Origin: Cephalopachus bancanus
Taxonomy: Eukaryota > Chordata > Mammalia > Primates > Tarsiidae
Direction of reading: 5' to 3'
DNA length: 64,000 nt
Assembly: GCA_027257055.1 (NCBI GenBank)
Contig: JAPVLO010000074.1
Location: 2,681,001-2,745,000, forward strand
This document shows positions 48,711-60,102 of the stretch, in pieces. How positions within the stretch are numbered: position 1 is the first letter of the stretch; the number at the start of each line of letters is the position of its first letter. Under the pieces are notes generated by a model. The model had not been told where the DNA came from. It did not search any database and saw nothing but the letters and a program-made list of their open reading frames with translations. The position numbers and the translations under genes are program-made.

Positions 48711-49250
48711 TACACTAGTATTTGTTCATAAAGGTACCTGACACCATTCACAGGACTGTTAATCTATATAAGATCCAGATGCTGAATAACTCGGGAGATA
48801 AAAAAGCAACTAACATTTAATTTTTCATGGAATAAAATACTTTTTTCTTAAGGTAACCTTCTATCTGGGAAGGGATGCTTGATTTTATACTGACTCTACC
48901 AGATACTAAAATTCTGCCACAGGAAATCTAATGCCAGAATCCTTATTCTGGCCATGGTAATAATAGTCATAATAGTAATTAATAATAATAAGAAGAAGAA
49001 AACAAGAACAGGAAGGTAGAGGGGAGGGGAAAAAGAAGAGCAATAAGAAGTCTGAGAAGTATTCATAAGAATTAAATATAATTATGAAAAACTTTAAAAG
49101 GTTGAGTCAATATTCTTAATGGTGTATAAGTGACTGTTTCTTTGATTTGATTAGAGATTGTTCCAGAATCATCTGGCTTTATCCAGATCAGACTGAGCCT
49201 ACTTGATTGTATTCATTTTGCTTTCAGTAAAGCTTTGGATACATTTTAGT
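48711..49250. other. Unassigned single-copy sequence
   Basis: Contains an AATAATAAGAAGAAGAA low-complexity run near 48983-49010. No gene. Confidence 0.5.
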
Positions 49251-49258
49251 TGATTTGT

Positions 49259-49568
49259 TTTTTTTCTTCTTTTCTGTTTTTTTTTTTTGGAGTTGGAGTC
49301 TCACTCTGTGGCTCAGACTGGAGTGCAGTGGCACGCTCCTGGCCACTGAAGCCTCTACCTGCTGGACTCCGGTGATCTTTCTGCCTCAGCCTTCCAAGTA
49401 ACTGGAACTACAGGCATGTGCTACCACACGCCGCTAATTTTTTATTTATTGTAGAGATGAAGTCTCGCCAAGTTGCCCGGGCGGGTCTTGAACACGCAGG
49501 CTCAGGCAATCCTCTTGCCTCAGCCTCCCAAAGTGCTGAGATTACATGCTGAGCCACCAAGCCCGGCC
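49259..49568 (-). mobile_element. Alu, subgroup B
   Basis: Dimeric reverse Alu. TGATTTGTTTTTTTT lies at 49251 and TGATTTGATTTTTTTT from 49569. It has the longer GTCTCGCCAAGTTGCCC form (reverse) and CAAAGTGCTGAGATTACA. Confidence 0.95.
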
Positions 49569-52230
49569 TGATTTGATTTTTTTTGACTGAGCATATCTTT
49601 TATTATCTATTGGATTCAGTAATTATCAGTCATGTATTATTGTTTATTCTGTATGAATTTTTCCTTGGAAATTATGCCCTTTTAAAACACACAGAGACCA
49701 AATCTTCTTTATACCAAGATATACATATCTGTCATTTTCTCTTAATCATTTTCATAGAGTTTTTATTTTATTTGTAAGATTTCTTCAACTCTGTTTACTA
49801 CAGTCTCATTGATGTTTTTCTTCACATTTATTTTTGGGCACTATAACAGGGCCATTATGTCTATAATATTTTCCATTTTTTTTTCTTTCATTTTTCCCAT
49901 GGTTTGTTGGCTCAATTTCATGTCTCAATTTGGTCTGTTACTGCCTGAATAATAATATGGTATTTGCAGTCTGATCTCAATAAGCTTAGGTCAGATTTAT
50001 TGACTTTAAAATCTTAAGGGCAAATGTTTCTGTTCCAGGAGTCCAACTCCTTTATGTCTGGTCCTTAGGGAGTAATTGTGGTTCAAAGTGAAGTGTTTTA
50101 AATAACAGTCTACCAGCGTGGTATTGGCAGCTTCCACTATTTTCCATAACAAAAGTCATTTACAGAAGTCTCTCTGAAGTTGAGGCACAGACTAAAAATA
50201 TGTGACAGCACCCTCTTTTTTAGCTTCACCCCTCATGTTTTGTAGATGGTGTTCACTGTTCTCTCTTGTTCAACCCAGAGTGCCACATCTAATCACTATA
50301 ATTCAAACATCTTTTGGTGTCCCTTTCAAACTGACACCTACATTCAGGAATATTCATCAGACATCTAAAGAGTTCTGAGTGGGTCCTCACATGATCCCTA
50401 CATTGTGTTCCAATTTTGCCAGTATTCTTCACACATGTGATTGAATGTTTGAACTGTTACTGTTTTTTCATTAAAGTTGTATCTGTTTTGGTTTTACCAC
50501 ATTTGTTCTTCCACTGTAGTTCATAGAAACTAATAGAATAAAGCTGTCTTTACTCTGGCATCTGAAGCGAGCAATGTTTGAGCTTCTCAGGGTTGGGATT
50601 TTATGCCATGAGTATTAGGAACTTTGGCACCTCTGTCAAAATTTCAATGCAATACTCTTGCCCTTTCATTTGTTTGCTTTAAATAAGTCAGAAAGCTCTC
50701 TAAGAATTTTTAGCGAGTGTCTTGAGAACAAAAGAAGATGGATGCAGGACCAAAGGGCCTAGAAGTGAGTTTAGGAGCCCAGCCTTTCAGCGCTGCACAG
50801 CCAGGCAGTCTAACTCTTTCCAATGATTGCATAATGTTTTCACTTTACTGAATTATTTATTGATTTCAACCTTATTATGCAAACATGAGAATTCAATTAA
50901 TAAGAGTAAAAGCATTTTATATTGCCCTGCATAGTTTATATTCATTGGTTCTACTATGGTAAAACTTCCAGGTGTTGGGTTGCGTTTCTAATGATTAGAA
51001 TTTGTGTAATTATATACTAAATCCATCATAGCAAAGAACAGAAATATTATCCAGTATAGTAACTCTACTTATGCATCCAGTCCATTTGTTTCACAGAAAA
51101 AAATAATGTTTTATGTTTCTAGAGCAAGGACTGTAATGCTATATAAATTTTCTCATGTCACTGGTAAAAGTTACACATTATTACTTTGTTGCATTAAGGC
51201 TTTGTAAGTGAGGTCTGTACACAGTCGAATAATCTGAACCTAAACAGCAGACTCACTTAGAATGGTGTATAACTGACTTTCTTGGCAATAGATCTTAACT
51301 GCTATGCATTTAACGCCTGACCATTACAGATGAAATACACTGGCTTGCTGAAACATACCACAGGAGAGTCCTGCGTCTTGAAACAGTGTATTGGTCTGGG
51401 ATAGAACTGTCTTCTTTGGTGTCAGAATGGTCTAAGATTATTTATACATTTCCCAGGCGATATACAAAAGCACATTGGGAAATAGCTTGCTTACTCATGG
51501 AAACTGAGAATGTACTTGATTTGTTAAAATGTGCTTTAAGGAAAAAAGCCCCAAAATAAAATTTAAACTACCTCAGACCTCACTGCTTTATCTCTATGTC
51601 TTTTACTTCTCTTTATTACTCTTTAACATTGTGTCTGTCTCAGAAACTATGTCATGCTATTTTTCATGGCTATAACCTGTTCTGTGTAGTCATCACATTT
51701 TAAATAATATAATTCAGCATATAAAGAGTTTGCATATATGTTCTCTAACCTGCAGAAATGTTTTAAGTCATAACATTAGGTTGATCAACATCATAATTTT
51801 ATCTTGGCCAATTTTAACTCACATCATCAGAATTTTTAATGTTAAATTTCTGAATCAGACCCAAAAAGTCATTCTGAGTAAAAAGAAACTGAAAAAACAG
51901 TTTTCTTCAGTTTCTTTTAAGAAAATCTTACGTCATACTAATTTACACTTATATAAGCTTATTCTCATCCTTACTGAGGTAAATTATGCTTATTAATTAT
52001 TTGAAATATATTTATATAGTTATACAAATAAAATAATTAATATTTATTTTTTATCTGTAATATACAATGCACTTTAAAATATTTCATTTAGTCTTTACAA
52101 TAATTATATAGCATATTATAAACCATTTTTTGCGAAAAGTAATTGAGGATGATGAAAATTTTTAAGAAAGATCCTACTCAAAGACAAGCAACTAGCAAAG
52201 TTTAAGGCAGCTATTAAAACTCAGGTAGTG
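49569..52230. other. Unassigned single-copy sequence
   Basis: About 2.7 kb with no recognisable repeat or exon. 49780-50000 might be very old reverse LINE sequence but cannot be supported. Frames of 64-88 codons are featureless. Confidence 0.45.
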
Positions 52231-52523
52231 AGACCGGGCTCGGTGGCTCAACCTGTAATCCCAGCACTTTGGGAAGCCAAGGCAAGTGAATTCCCTGAGC
52301 CTGCAGGATCGAGACCAACCCAGGTAACGTGGCAAGACCGGGTCTCCACAATAAATCAAAAATTAGCCAGGGGTGGTAGCGCGAACCTGTAATTCCAGCT
52401 ACTTGGAAGGCTGAGGTGGAAGGCTCGCCTGAGCCCAGCAGGTCAATGCTGGGGTGGCCAAGAGCATGTGTGCCGTTGTACTACCGCCTGGGTGACAGAG
52501 TGAGACTCCAATTCAGAAAAAAA
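52231..52523 (+). mobile_element. Alu, subgroup B, diverged
   Basis: Dimeric Alu from AGACCGGGCTCGGTGG to an A-rich tail, with CCCAGCACTTTGGG and GTAACGTGGCAAGACC. The flanks CTCAGGTAG / CTCAGGCAG are a possible imperfect duplication. Confidence 0.92.
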
Positions 52524-53824
52524 GATCTCAGGCAGGTCTTACTTAAAAAATCACATACTTTGCACTATCTCATATTTCGTTTAAAAAGTAACCATGCATT
52601 CTTCATCTTGATCAAATTTCTTCTCATTTTTAAACAAGAAAAAATAGAATGACAATATTTTAGAAAAGTTATAAACTTTTACAGTTTGTAAGCTAATAAA
52701 ATATACGAGTTAAACAAAATGCATTTTTGGTATGTTTGGAGTACCATACAGTTGGTTTTTAATTTCATATACCTGTGTCTCTCTAATAAAATTGATTACT
52801 CTTGAAGTAATTTTTTTAATACCAACACAAATTATATCTTTGTGAAAATGTTTCTCTCAGTGATTTTCAACTTCCATCTTTCCATCTTAGTTTTATCTTC
52901 TCATATGCACTGTACAGTACCATCATCACATGAATATTTACTTTCTTATATCTAATTTTTGATATGACAGAATTTAACATTTTATAGTTAATATTTGATG
53001 CTGATATACACAAAATTCTTCTTATCATATTTTTTATTTCTCTGGTCAACTAAAATATGTTGTTTGTGGACAATAACATGTCCTATATATAGGAGATTTA
53101 TTGAAACTTAGTAATTAGATAACTTAACAGAGATTTGAAGAGAATTATAACTAATAAATATTTCTTGCAAGTGTAGGAAATGTTTTAATAGTTATTATGT
53201 TTTGAGATGGGAATATAAGTCATATTGTTTAGTTATACAAAGTAGATACATTTAAGTTTTCAGTAGATAGTTAAAAAGAAATAACTTTATAGTTGCCCAA
53301 CACATATTGCCATTAACCACTTAAATGTCTAAAGATTAGTATTTTTCTCCCAAAGACAGACCAACCAAAAGCCACAAAATATTAATTTCAGTCTTCTGAA
53401 TAGGACTCAAAAAGAAGTAAAGCCATGTAAATAAATCTCAATATTTTTTATAACAACCCTAGTGAATGTTGGCTTGCAGAGATTGAAAGAAGAAATTGAA
53501 GTAGAGATGGAAATACAGAAAATATTTCACCACAGAACAATGAGAAGAGTAAAAAAATTCCATCACAAAAGACTCAGGGTCATGCTGTAATGAAGCAGAA
53601 TGTTCATCAAATATTCCAGCTATTACTGGAAAAAAAAATATGTGGGGAGGTCTCTTGTTAGATGTATAAGAAATAAATCAATTACTACCCCCCAAAAAAG
53701 TACTGAACAAAAAAATGTTCTCAAGGGAGTTAATATTCTTCTTTATAAACCCTTTCTTGCTTCTTCCTGTGTTTGAGTATATTTATTCCCCACATCCATG
53801 TAACTGCCATGACATCTAAGCCAG
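52524..53824. other. Unassigned single-copy sequence
   Basis: AT-rich, with no gene or repeat that I can support. Confidence 0.5.
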
Positions 53825-54049
53825 TTATTCATCTGCTTTTAAATATCCAAAGTCTTTTGCTACTTTCTCTTTTTGTAATTTCAATACCCCCTTAGCACCA
53901 TTTTTGAGGAGTTTCAGCGAATCTGCAGGAAGCACGTGTTCATACCCTATATCTTCTCCTAGTGATGATGTCCATAGTGGGGTGAAGGTGGCTGAATATT
54001 TGGACCTCTGGCTAACTTCCATCTCTCCTTTGAGAGCACCTTCAATCAT
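53770..54049 (-). CDS. Unidentified 74-codon open frame, doubtful
   Basis: A minus-strand frame from ATG at 54049 to a stop at 53825 encodes a charged, soluble-looking 74-residue peptide starting MIEGALKGEMEVSQRSKYS and ending KDFGYLKADE. I do not recognise it. In its favour: the composition is less biased than most short frames here, and an AATAAA lies about 40 bp past the stop (53788-53783). Against it: the frame is closed just upstream by TAG, there is no conserved motif, the ATG context is weak, and no neighbouring exon is visible. It could be a retrocopied gene end, a terminal exon or chance. No signal peptide or membrane segment is seen. Confidence 0.2.
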
Positions 54050-54739
54050 TTTTATCTAATTTTTAAATTGGCTTTTTAAAAAATGTCTTACTGTAAAAAA
54101 GGCTTGCTGTATAATTATCCTTATTATAACTTAAGATAGGAACAAAGTAGATACCCAATAACCACTTGTTTGGATATTAATTAGTCATATATCATAAATG
54201 TCTCAAGCTTGACTAGACAGGTGACAAATGAAGCTTCAATTGTTAATAACAGATGCATACAAATGAGAGTATCACATGCTGAAACTCACAGAGCATAAGA
54301 GCTTGATTAAACAGAACACTTTTTAATCTATCATTGAATATATAATCATTTGATTACAGTTTTATTTTTTATGTTCCACCAAATGGTCAATAAAGTTTAA
54401 AAATTACCAACTCAAGTGTATGAACAATTAAAACACATAGAGATCACTGATATTATTACATATGCAACTATTTTATAAAATATGCTAAAACTAGTGATTT
54501 TGTAAATTTGAGGGTTTCATTTTTTTCCAGAGTCTCTTTCAATCATGTTTTGTAGAATATTTTCTCCATCTTTTAATGATTTCTCAGAATTAGTTCAGAA
54601 ATCTCTAATCACTTTTAGTCAAAAGTTGTAAGAAATATGACCTTTTCTGGTTGACTCATATGCAATTCATAACCCTTAACTATACTCCAATCCATCAGTG
54701 TCCAGAGTTGGCTCTGATGGCTTACAGAAAAGTGAGCAT
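54050..54739. other. Unassigned spacer
   Basis: AT-rich, with nothing recognisable. Confidence 0.5.
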
Positions 54740-55280
54740 AACATGCTTTTAAAATCTTTTTTTATTCCCACCAGCAGTGTAGAAGCATTCCCTTTTTCTC
54801 TGCATCTTCACCAGTATCTGCTGTTGTTTGTTTTATTAATGATGGATATTCTTACTGGGGTTAGGTGGTATCCCAATGTGGTTTTGATTTGCATTTCTCT
54901 GATGATTAGTGAGGCTGAATACTGTCTCATGGGTCTGTTGGCTGCTATATATCTTCTTTTGAGAAGTGTCTGTTTCTGTCTTTTGCCCACTTTTTAATAG
55001 GACTGCTTGTTATTTTCCTTTCAGCACATTTGAGTTCCTTATAGATCCTGGATGTTATTGGTCTTTGTCATATGTAGTGGTCAGATATTTTTTTTCCCGT
55101 TCTGTGGGTTGCCTCCCTGCTCTCTTGATGGTTTCTTTTGCTTTGCAGAAGGTTTTCAGCTTAATGAGGTCCCACTTGTCTCTCTTATCTCTTATGACAT
55201 GAACATCTGGGGTTTTGGTCAGAAATCGGTGGCCTACTCTGATTTCTCTAAGGGTATCTCCTGCATTTTCTAAGATTATT

Positions 55281-55585
55281 GTTTTTTGTTTTTTGGTTTT
55301 TTTTTTTGAGTTGGAGTCTCACACCATCGCCCAGGCTGGAGTGCAGTGGTACCCTCATGGTCACCTCATTGTTGACCTGCTGGGCTCTCACAATCCTTCT
55401 GCCTCAACCTCTCAAGTAGCTGGAACTACAGGTGCGTATTACTATGACCGGCTACTTTTTGATTTATTGTAGAGACGGGGTCTCACAAGTTGCCCGGCCT
55501 GGTCTCAAACACACGAGCCTAGGCAATCCACTCACCTTGGCTTCCCAAAGTTCTGGGATTACAGGATGAACCATGGAGCCTGGCC
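55281..55585 (-). mobile_element. Alu, subgroup B (first at this site)
   Basis: Dimeric reverse Alu with 'TGGTACCCTCATGGTCACC', TCTCACAAGTTGCCCGG and CCTGGCC at its 5' end. Target duplication TTCTAAGATT lies at 55268-55277 and 55586-55595. Confidence 0.94.
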
Positions 55586-55598
55586 TTCTAAGATTCTT

Positions 55599-55884
55599 TT
55601 TTTTTTTTTTTTTGAGTTGGAGTCTCACTCTATCGCCCAGACTAGAGTGCAGTGGCCGCTCCGGCCACCGCAGCCTCGACCTGCTGGGCTCCGCGATCCT
55701 TCCTCCTCAGCCTTCCCAGTAGCCGGAATTACAGGCACGCGCTACCATGCCCAGCTGATTTTTTTATTTATTGTAGAGATGAGGTCTCGCTGCCCAGGCG
55801 GGTCTCGAACCCACGGGCTCAGGAAGTCCACTCACCTCAGCCTCCCAAAGGCGCGGGATTACAGGCTGAGCCACTGAGCCCGGC
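55599..55884 (-). mobile_element. Alu, subgroup A (second at this site)
   Basis: Dimeric reverse Alu inserted into the right-hand target duplication of the Alu before it. TTCTAAGATTCTT lies at 55586-55598 and again at 55888-55900. It is less diverged than its neighbour and carries subgroup A markers, consistent with later insertion. Confidence 0.95.
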
Positions 55885-57847
55885 TTCTTCTAAGATTCTT
55901 ATAGTTTGAGGTCTTACGTTTTGGACTTCGATTCATTTATGGTTGATTTTTGTATGGTTATAGGTAGGGGTCCTGTTTCAATCTTCTACATATGGTCATC
56001 CAGTTTTCCCAGCACCATTTACTGAATAGGTTCTCCTCTCCCCAATGGTTGCTGGTGGTGCCTTTGTAGAAAATGAGTCCATTGAGAAATTGAGATTTTG
56101 TTTCTAGAATCTCTATCAGCTTCCATTGGTCCATATGTCTGTTCTTGTAACAATACCTGGCTGTTTTGATTATTGTAACCTTACTGTAATGTTTAAAGTC
56201 TGGAAGTGTGATACCTCCTGCTTTGTTTCTTTTGCTAAGGATTGTTATGGCTATTCATGGTCACTTGTGTCTCCATATGAATTTTTGTATTGACATTTTC
56301 AGGTCTGAGAAAAATATTGTTGTAACTTAATGGGTATTGCATTGAATCTGTAGATTGCCTTTGGTAGAACGAACATTTTAACAATGTTGATTTTTCCTAT
56401 TCATAAACATGGAATATTTTCCATTTGTTTGTGTTTTCTTTGATGCCTTTGAACCGTGTTTTGTAGTTTTCATTGTAAAAGTCTTTCACATCTCTGGTTA
56501 GGAAGATGCCAGGGTATTTCATTGTTTTTGTAGCTATTGCGAATGAGATTGTGTTTTTATTTGGTCCTCTACCTGTTTGTTCTTGATGTTTAAGAATGTG
56601 AATGTCTTTTGAACATTATTTTGTATTCTGAGATGTTATTTGAATTTTTTATCAGTAAGGAAGTTTTTGACAGATTCTCTTGGATTTTCAAGGTATAGGA
56701 TCATATAATCAGCAAAGAGGAATAACTTGATTTCCTCTTTTTCTATTTGGATACCATGATTTCTTTCTCTTGCCTAATTGCTCTATGACTTCTAACATAA
56801 TGTTGAACAGAAGAGGCAAAAGTGGGTTGTCTTGTATTGTTCTGGTTTTCAGGGGAAATGCTTCCAGTTTTGGTCCATTTAACAATATGCTGGCTGTGCA
56901 TTTATTGTAGATAGCACTTACTATTTTGAGGTATGTTCCTTTTATGCTTAGATGTTTGAGGGTTTTTGTCAAGAAGGGGTGCTTAAATTTATCAAAATCT
57001 ATTTTCTCCTCTGATTATATAATCATGTGGTTCTTGTTCTTATATCTATTGATATATTTAATTACATTTGTGGTCTTTTGAAACAGCCCTGAATTCAAAG
57101 AGTGAAGCGTTCTTGGTCATGGTGGATAATTTTTGAGATGTGTTGTTGGATCCAATTTGCTAGAATCTTTTTGAGAATTTTTGCATCTATGTTCATTAAG
57201 GATATTGGCCTGTAGTTCTCTTTTGTTGTTGGATCTTTACCCAGCTTGGGTATCAGTGTGATGTTAGCTTCATAAGATGATTTAGAGGGAACAGTGTGGT
57301 GATTTCTAGAAGAACTAGAAACTAACCTTCCATATGACCCAGCAATCCCCCTTCTAGGAATATACTTAAAGAAACACTTATCATTCTACAAAAAAGATAC
57401 CTGCACATGCATGTTTATTACAGCACTATTCACAACAGTGAAAACATGGAACCAGACTGCCCATCAAAACTGAACTGAATTAAAAAATGTGGTACACATA
57501 CACGAGGGAATATTACACAGCCATAGATAAGAACAAACATATGGACTTCACAGCAACTTGGATGGATTTAGTCTCTATCATACTTAGTGATTTATCACAG
57601 AAGTAAAGAATGGAATACCATATATTCTCACTCATAAGTGAACTATGAACATTTACTGTAATAAGAAATGGATTGCCAGTAGCAGGATACTGCCGGGGTG
57701 GGGGTGGGGACACAACCTCAATAAGGGTACCTGATCTCAAACCAGGCAAAGTGGGGACCAAAGGGAGGTCCAAACTTTATCTGTACAATGTCTACTTGTA
57801 TACATAATCACAAATTGTACCCTATACCTTTAAAATAAAATGTAAAA

Positions 57848-58135
57848 GCCGGGTTCGGTGGCTCAGCCTGTAATCCCGCGCCTTTGGGAGGCTGAGGTGA
57901 GTGGATTGCCTGAACCCGCGGGCTCGAGACCCATCTGGGCAGCGAGACCTCATCTCTACAATAAATCAAAAAATCAGCCGGGCATGGTAGCACGTGCCTG
58001 TAATTCCGGCTACTGGGAAGGCTGAGGTGGAAGGATCCCCGGAGCCCAGCAGGTCGAGGCTGCGGTGGCCAGGAGCGGCCACTGCACTCCAGTCTGGGCG
58101 ACAGAGTGAGACTCCAACTCAAAAAAATAAAAATA
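57848..58135 (+). mobile_element. Alu, subgroup A, in the L1 tail
   Basis: Dimeric Alu inserted in the A-rich tail of the L1. AATAAAATGTAAAA lies at 57834-57847 and 58136-58149. It is close to the consensus of the window's subgroup A copies. Confidence 0.97.
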
Positions 58136-58149
58136 AATAAAATGTAAAA

Positions 58150-59893
58150 AAAAAGAACATTCATTTTGTATGCAAGATTACATATGTCTAAACATTCTAT
58201 GCACAAGCTAGTGGTTTTAACATATAAGATTAATTAATTATCAGATTACTAAGAAAAAAATTTAAAAAGAAACAAAATCCTCTTTTACCTCCTTTGTCTT
58301 TGAGTGAAAAGATAATTATAGGCTCTTCCTCCTTTATTGTGATGGAAAAGGGAGAGGATTTATAGTTTTTTTTATATAACTGGTCGGTGTTGGGAAGATG
58401 CCTCATGTCCATCACAGACTAATACTGGTTTCTCCTGTTTCTGCACTCTGCTGATGTGGTGATCCACTATAAACTCTGTGCATGATTTTGTTGGAGAGCT
58501 TTACCTTAATATATATTTTCAATGATGATGCCCAGAAGGCAACTTTTGTATCATTTTTATCCTTAAACCTTTCCTAGTACCTGATTTCCTTTTCAAGAAG
58601 AAACTCATCTTACCCAGCATGCAACTGTCTGTGTAATGCCATCCTTCTGAATCTTCCTCAAATCTCCTTACTCCATATGGTTTGTGAAGATAAGACTGTC
58701 TTTATCCACACCCTTCAAGAGCATAGGAGACAGTATGATTGAAAGAACATTCTCTCATCAAATACTTGTCAGGGAAAGTCACAGCATTTATCCTCCCTAA
58801 TAAACTAATGACTTAATAATACAATAAATCTTCATATAATTTGCTTTATTATAAATTTTAATCTTTGTATAGAATTGTTTCATGTTCACCTTGGAATGTC
58901 AGGAACTTGATAAATTTTTTCCTCATTTTGAGTTTGATGTCTCAAACCTGCAACAGAAGTTGCATTCAGTATTTTTTCTACTGGTTACCCAAAATATATA
59001 TTGTTTATACTAGCACAGTAGTAGAGTTGGAGAGTTTTTTGAATACCTATGTTGTCGATATATTTTTTAAAAATTATTTTCAAATATTCATTAAATATTT
59101 ATTATGTATAAGACACTTAGGGAACAATTTTAAAAGCATGTCTTTTGTCTTTAAAGAGTTGGGAAAGCAAAAATATAATTATAATACTGTGCAATCAAGT
59201 GACCAAAAGAGATATGAGGGAGACTTTAATTTAGTAGTGCAGGCAGGTGAGCAGATCTTGAAGACAGATGCAAAAGACAAAAGGGATGACTAGGAAAAAC
59301 TAGAGACTTCTGTGTCACACTAGGAGTTTGAACTTAATGTTAAAGTACATGAGTGTGCAATTACAAGGGTGCAAACAAAAAAATTAAAAGCATATAAACA
59401 CTTTCAACTATGTCTTATTTTCAAAGTTTATGGCTTTTTTAAAAAAGTAATTTACCTGGAATTCTGTAATCGTTGCAATATATCGCAAAGAAAAATTTTA
59501 TCAATCTAAAATATAAGTTGACTCATTTTAATCTTAATACATACCTCTCACAAAGAACTTTATAAACTTGACTAGTAAAGATGAATTCTCAAAGTTTTTA
59601 CGTTCTTTTTGAGTTTTTAATATTCAGAAATACATCAGAATATGCATTCTCACTTATAAGATTTAGAAAGACTTGACTGAACTGTGAAATAGTCATCAAG
59701 TGGTAAGCTAAAAAGTCAGAAATCCAAAGCCATATGATTTTACTTTCTAAGATACTGTGAAAACTATATAAACTAATTGACTTAATTCACTACTAATTGA
59801 CTTAATAATTATCTTTATGTATTTATTTTTCCTAGTTCTTACTTAAAACATATAAAATGGCATATTCTATAATTTAACATACAGAAAGCAAGT
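58150..59893. other. Unassigned single-copy sequence
   Basis: No repeat or gene that I can support. The 142-codon plus-strand frame (58865-59293) is rich in Tyr/Phe/Asn from AT-rich codons and shows no domain, so I do not call it a gene. Confidence 0.5.
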
Positions 59894-59907
59894 CTTGTCT
59901 AATTCTT

Positions 59908-60088
59908 TTCCTTTTTCTTTTTAGATGTGAGAATAGAGTTTATTTAGAAAGTAAATTAGAAAGAGAGAGGGGGGAAAAAAAAGGAGATTCACCTCCCCAA
60001 CGCACAAAAGCATGCCAAAGCCAGGAAACAAGGCGACAGTCATAGCTCAAAGAGCACTTGGCCACACCAGAGTCTAGTAAGGCAATGG
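59908..60088 (-). mobile_element. Unnamed polyadenylated retroposon, short form
   Basis: A 181-bp minus-strand unit starts CCATTGCCTTACTAGACTC (60087) and ends with AATAAA (59944-59939), about 20 nt more and a T-rich tail in the plus strand. The 14-bp duplication CTTGTCTAATTCTT is exact on both sides (59894-59907, 60089-60102), so insertion was fairly recent and L1-mediated. It shares its 5' end and body with 44776-44537, but carries an extra insert near 59965-60020 and lacks the longer copy's 3' extension. Confidence 0.88.
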
Positions 60089-60102
60089 CTTGTCTAATTC
60101 TT

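Larger units (their letters stand above)
54740..57847 (+). mobile_element. Large twin-primed L1 with three Alu insertions
   Basis: 54740-57287 is L1 ORF2 in reverse, from its C-terminal end ('TTCCCACCAGCAGTG', 'TTACTGGGGTTAGGTGG') back into the RT core ('GGTATCAGTGTGATGTTAGC'). At about 57288 it flips to forward sequence continuing from ORF2 end ('ACAGTGTGGTGATTTCTAG') through the 3' UTR ('GGCAAAGTGGGGACCAAAGG', 'AATTGTACCCTATACC') to an A-rich tail at 57847. The outer left end and the junction are neighbouring L1 positions, the twin-priming signature. The inverted 87-codon frame at 56972-56709 keeps an RT piece but is partial. Two Alus sit in the inverted arm and one in the tail. Confidence 0.92.

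Noticed and set aside
55281..55884. The adjacent Alu pair as a single tandem duplication
   Set aside because: The two copies belong to different subgroups and each has its own target duplication, so they are separate insertions.
58865..59293. 142-codon frame as a gene
   Set aside because: It is the longest non-repeat frame, but its composition follows AT-rich DNA, with no domain, no promoter evidence and no splice structure that I can support.
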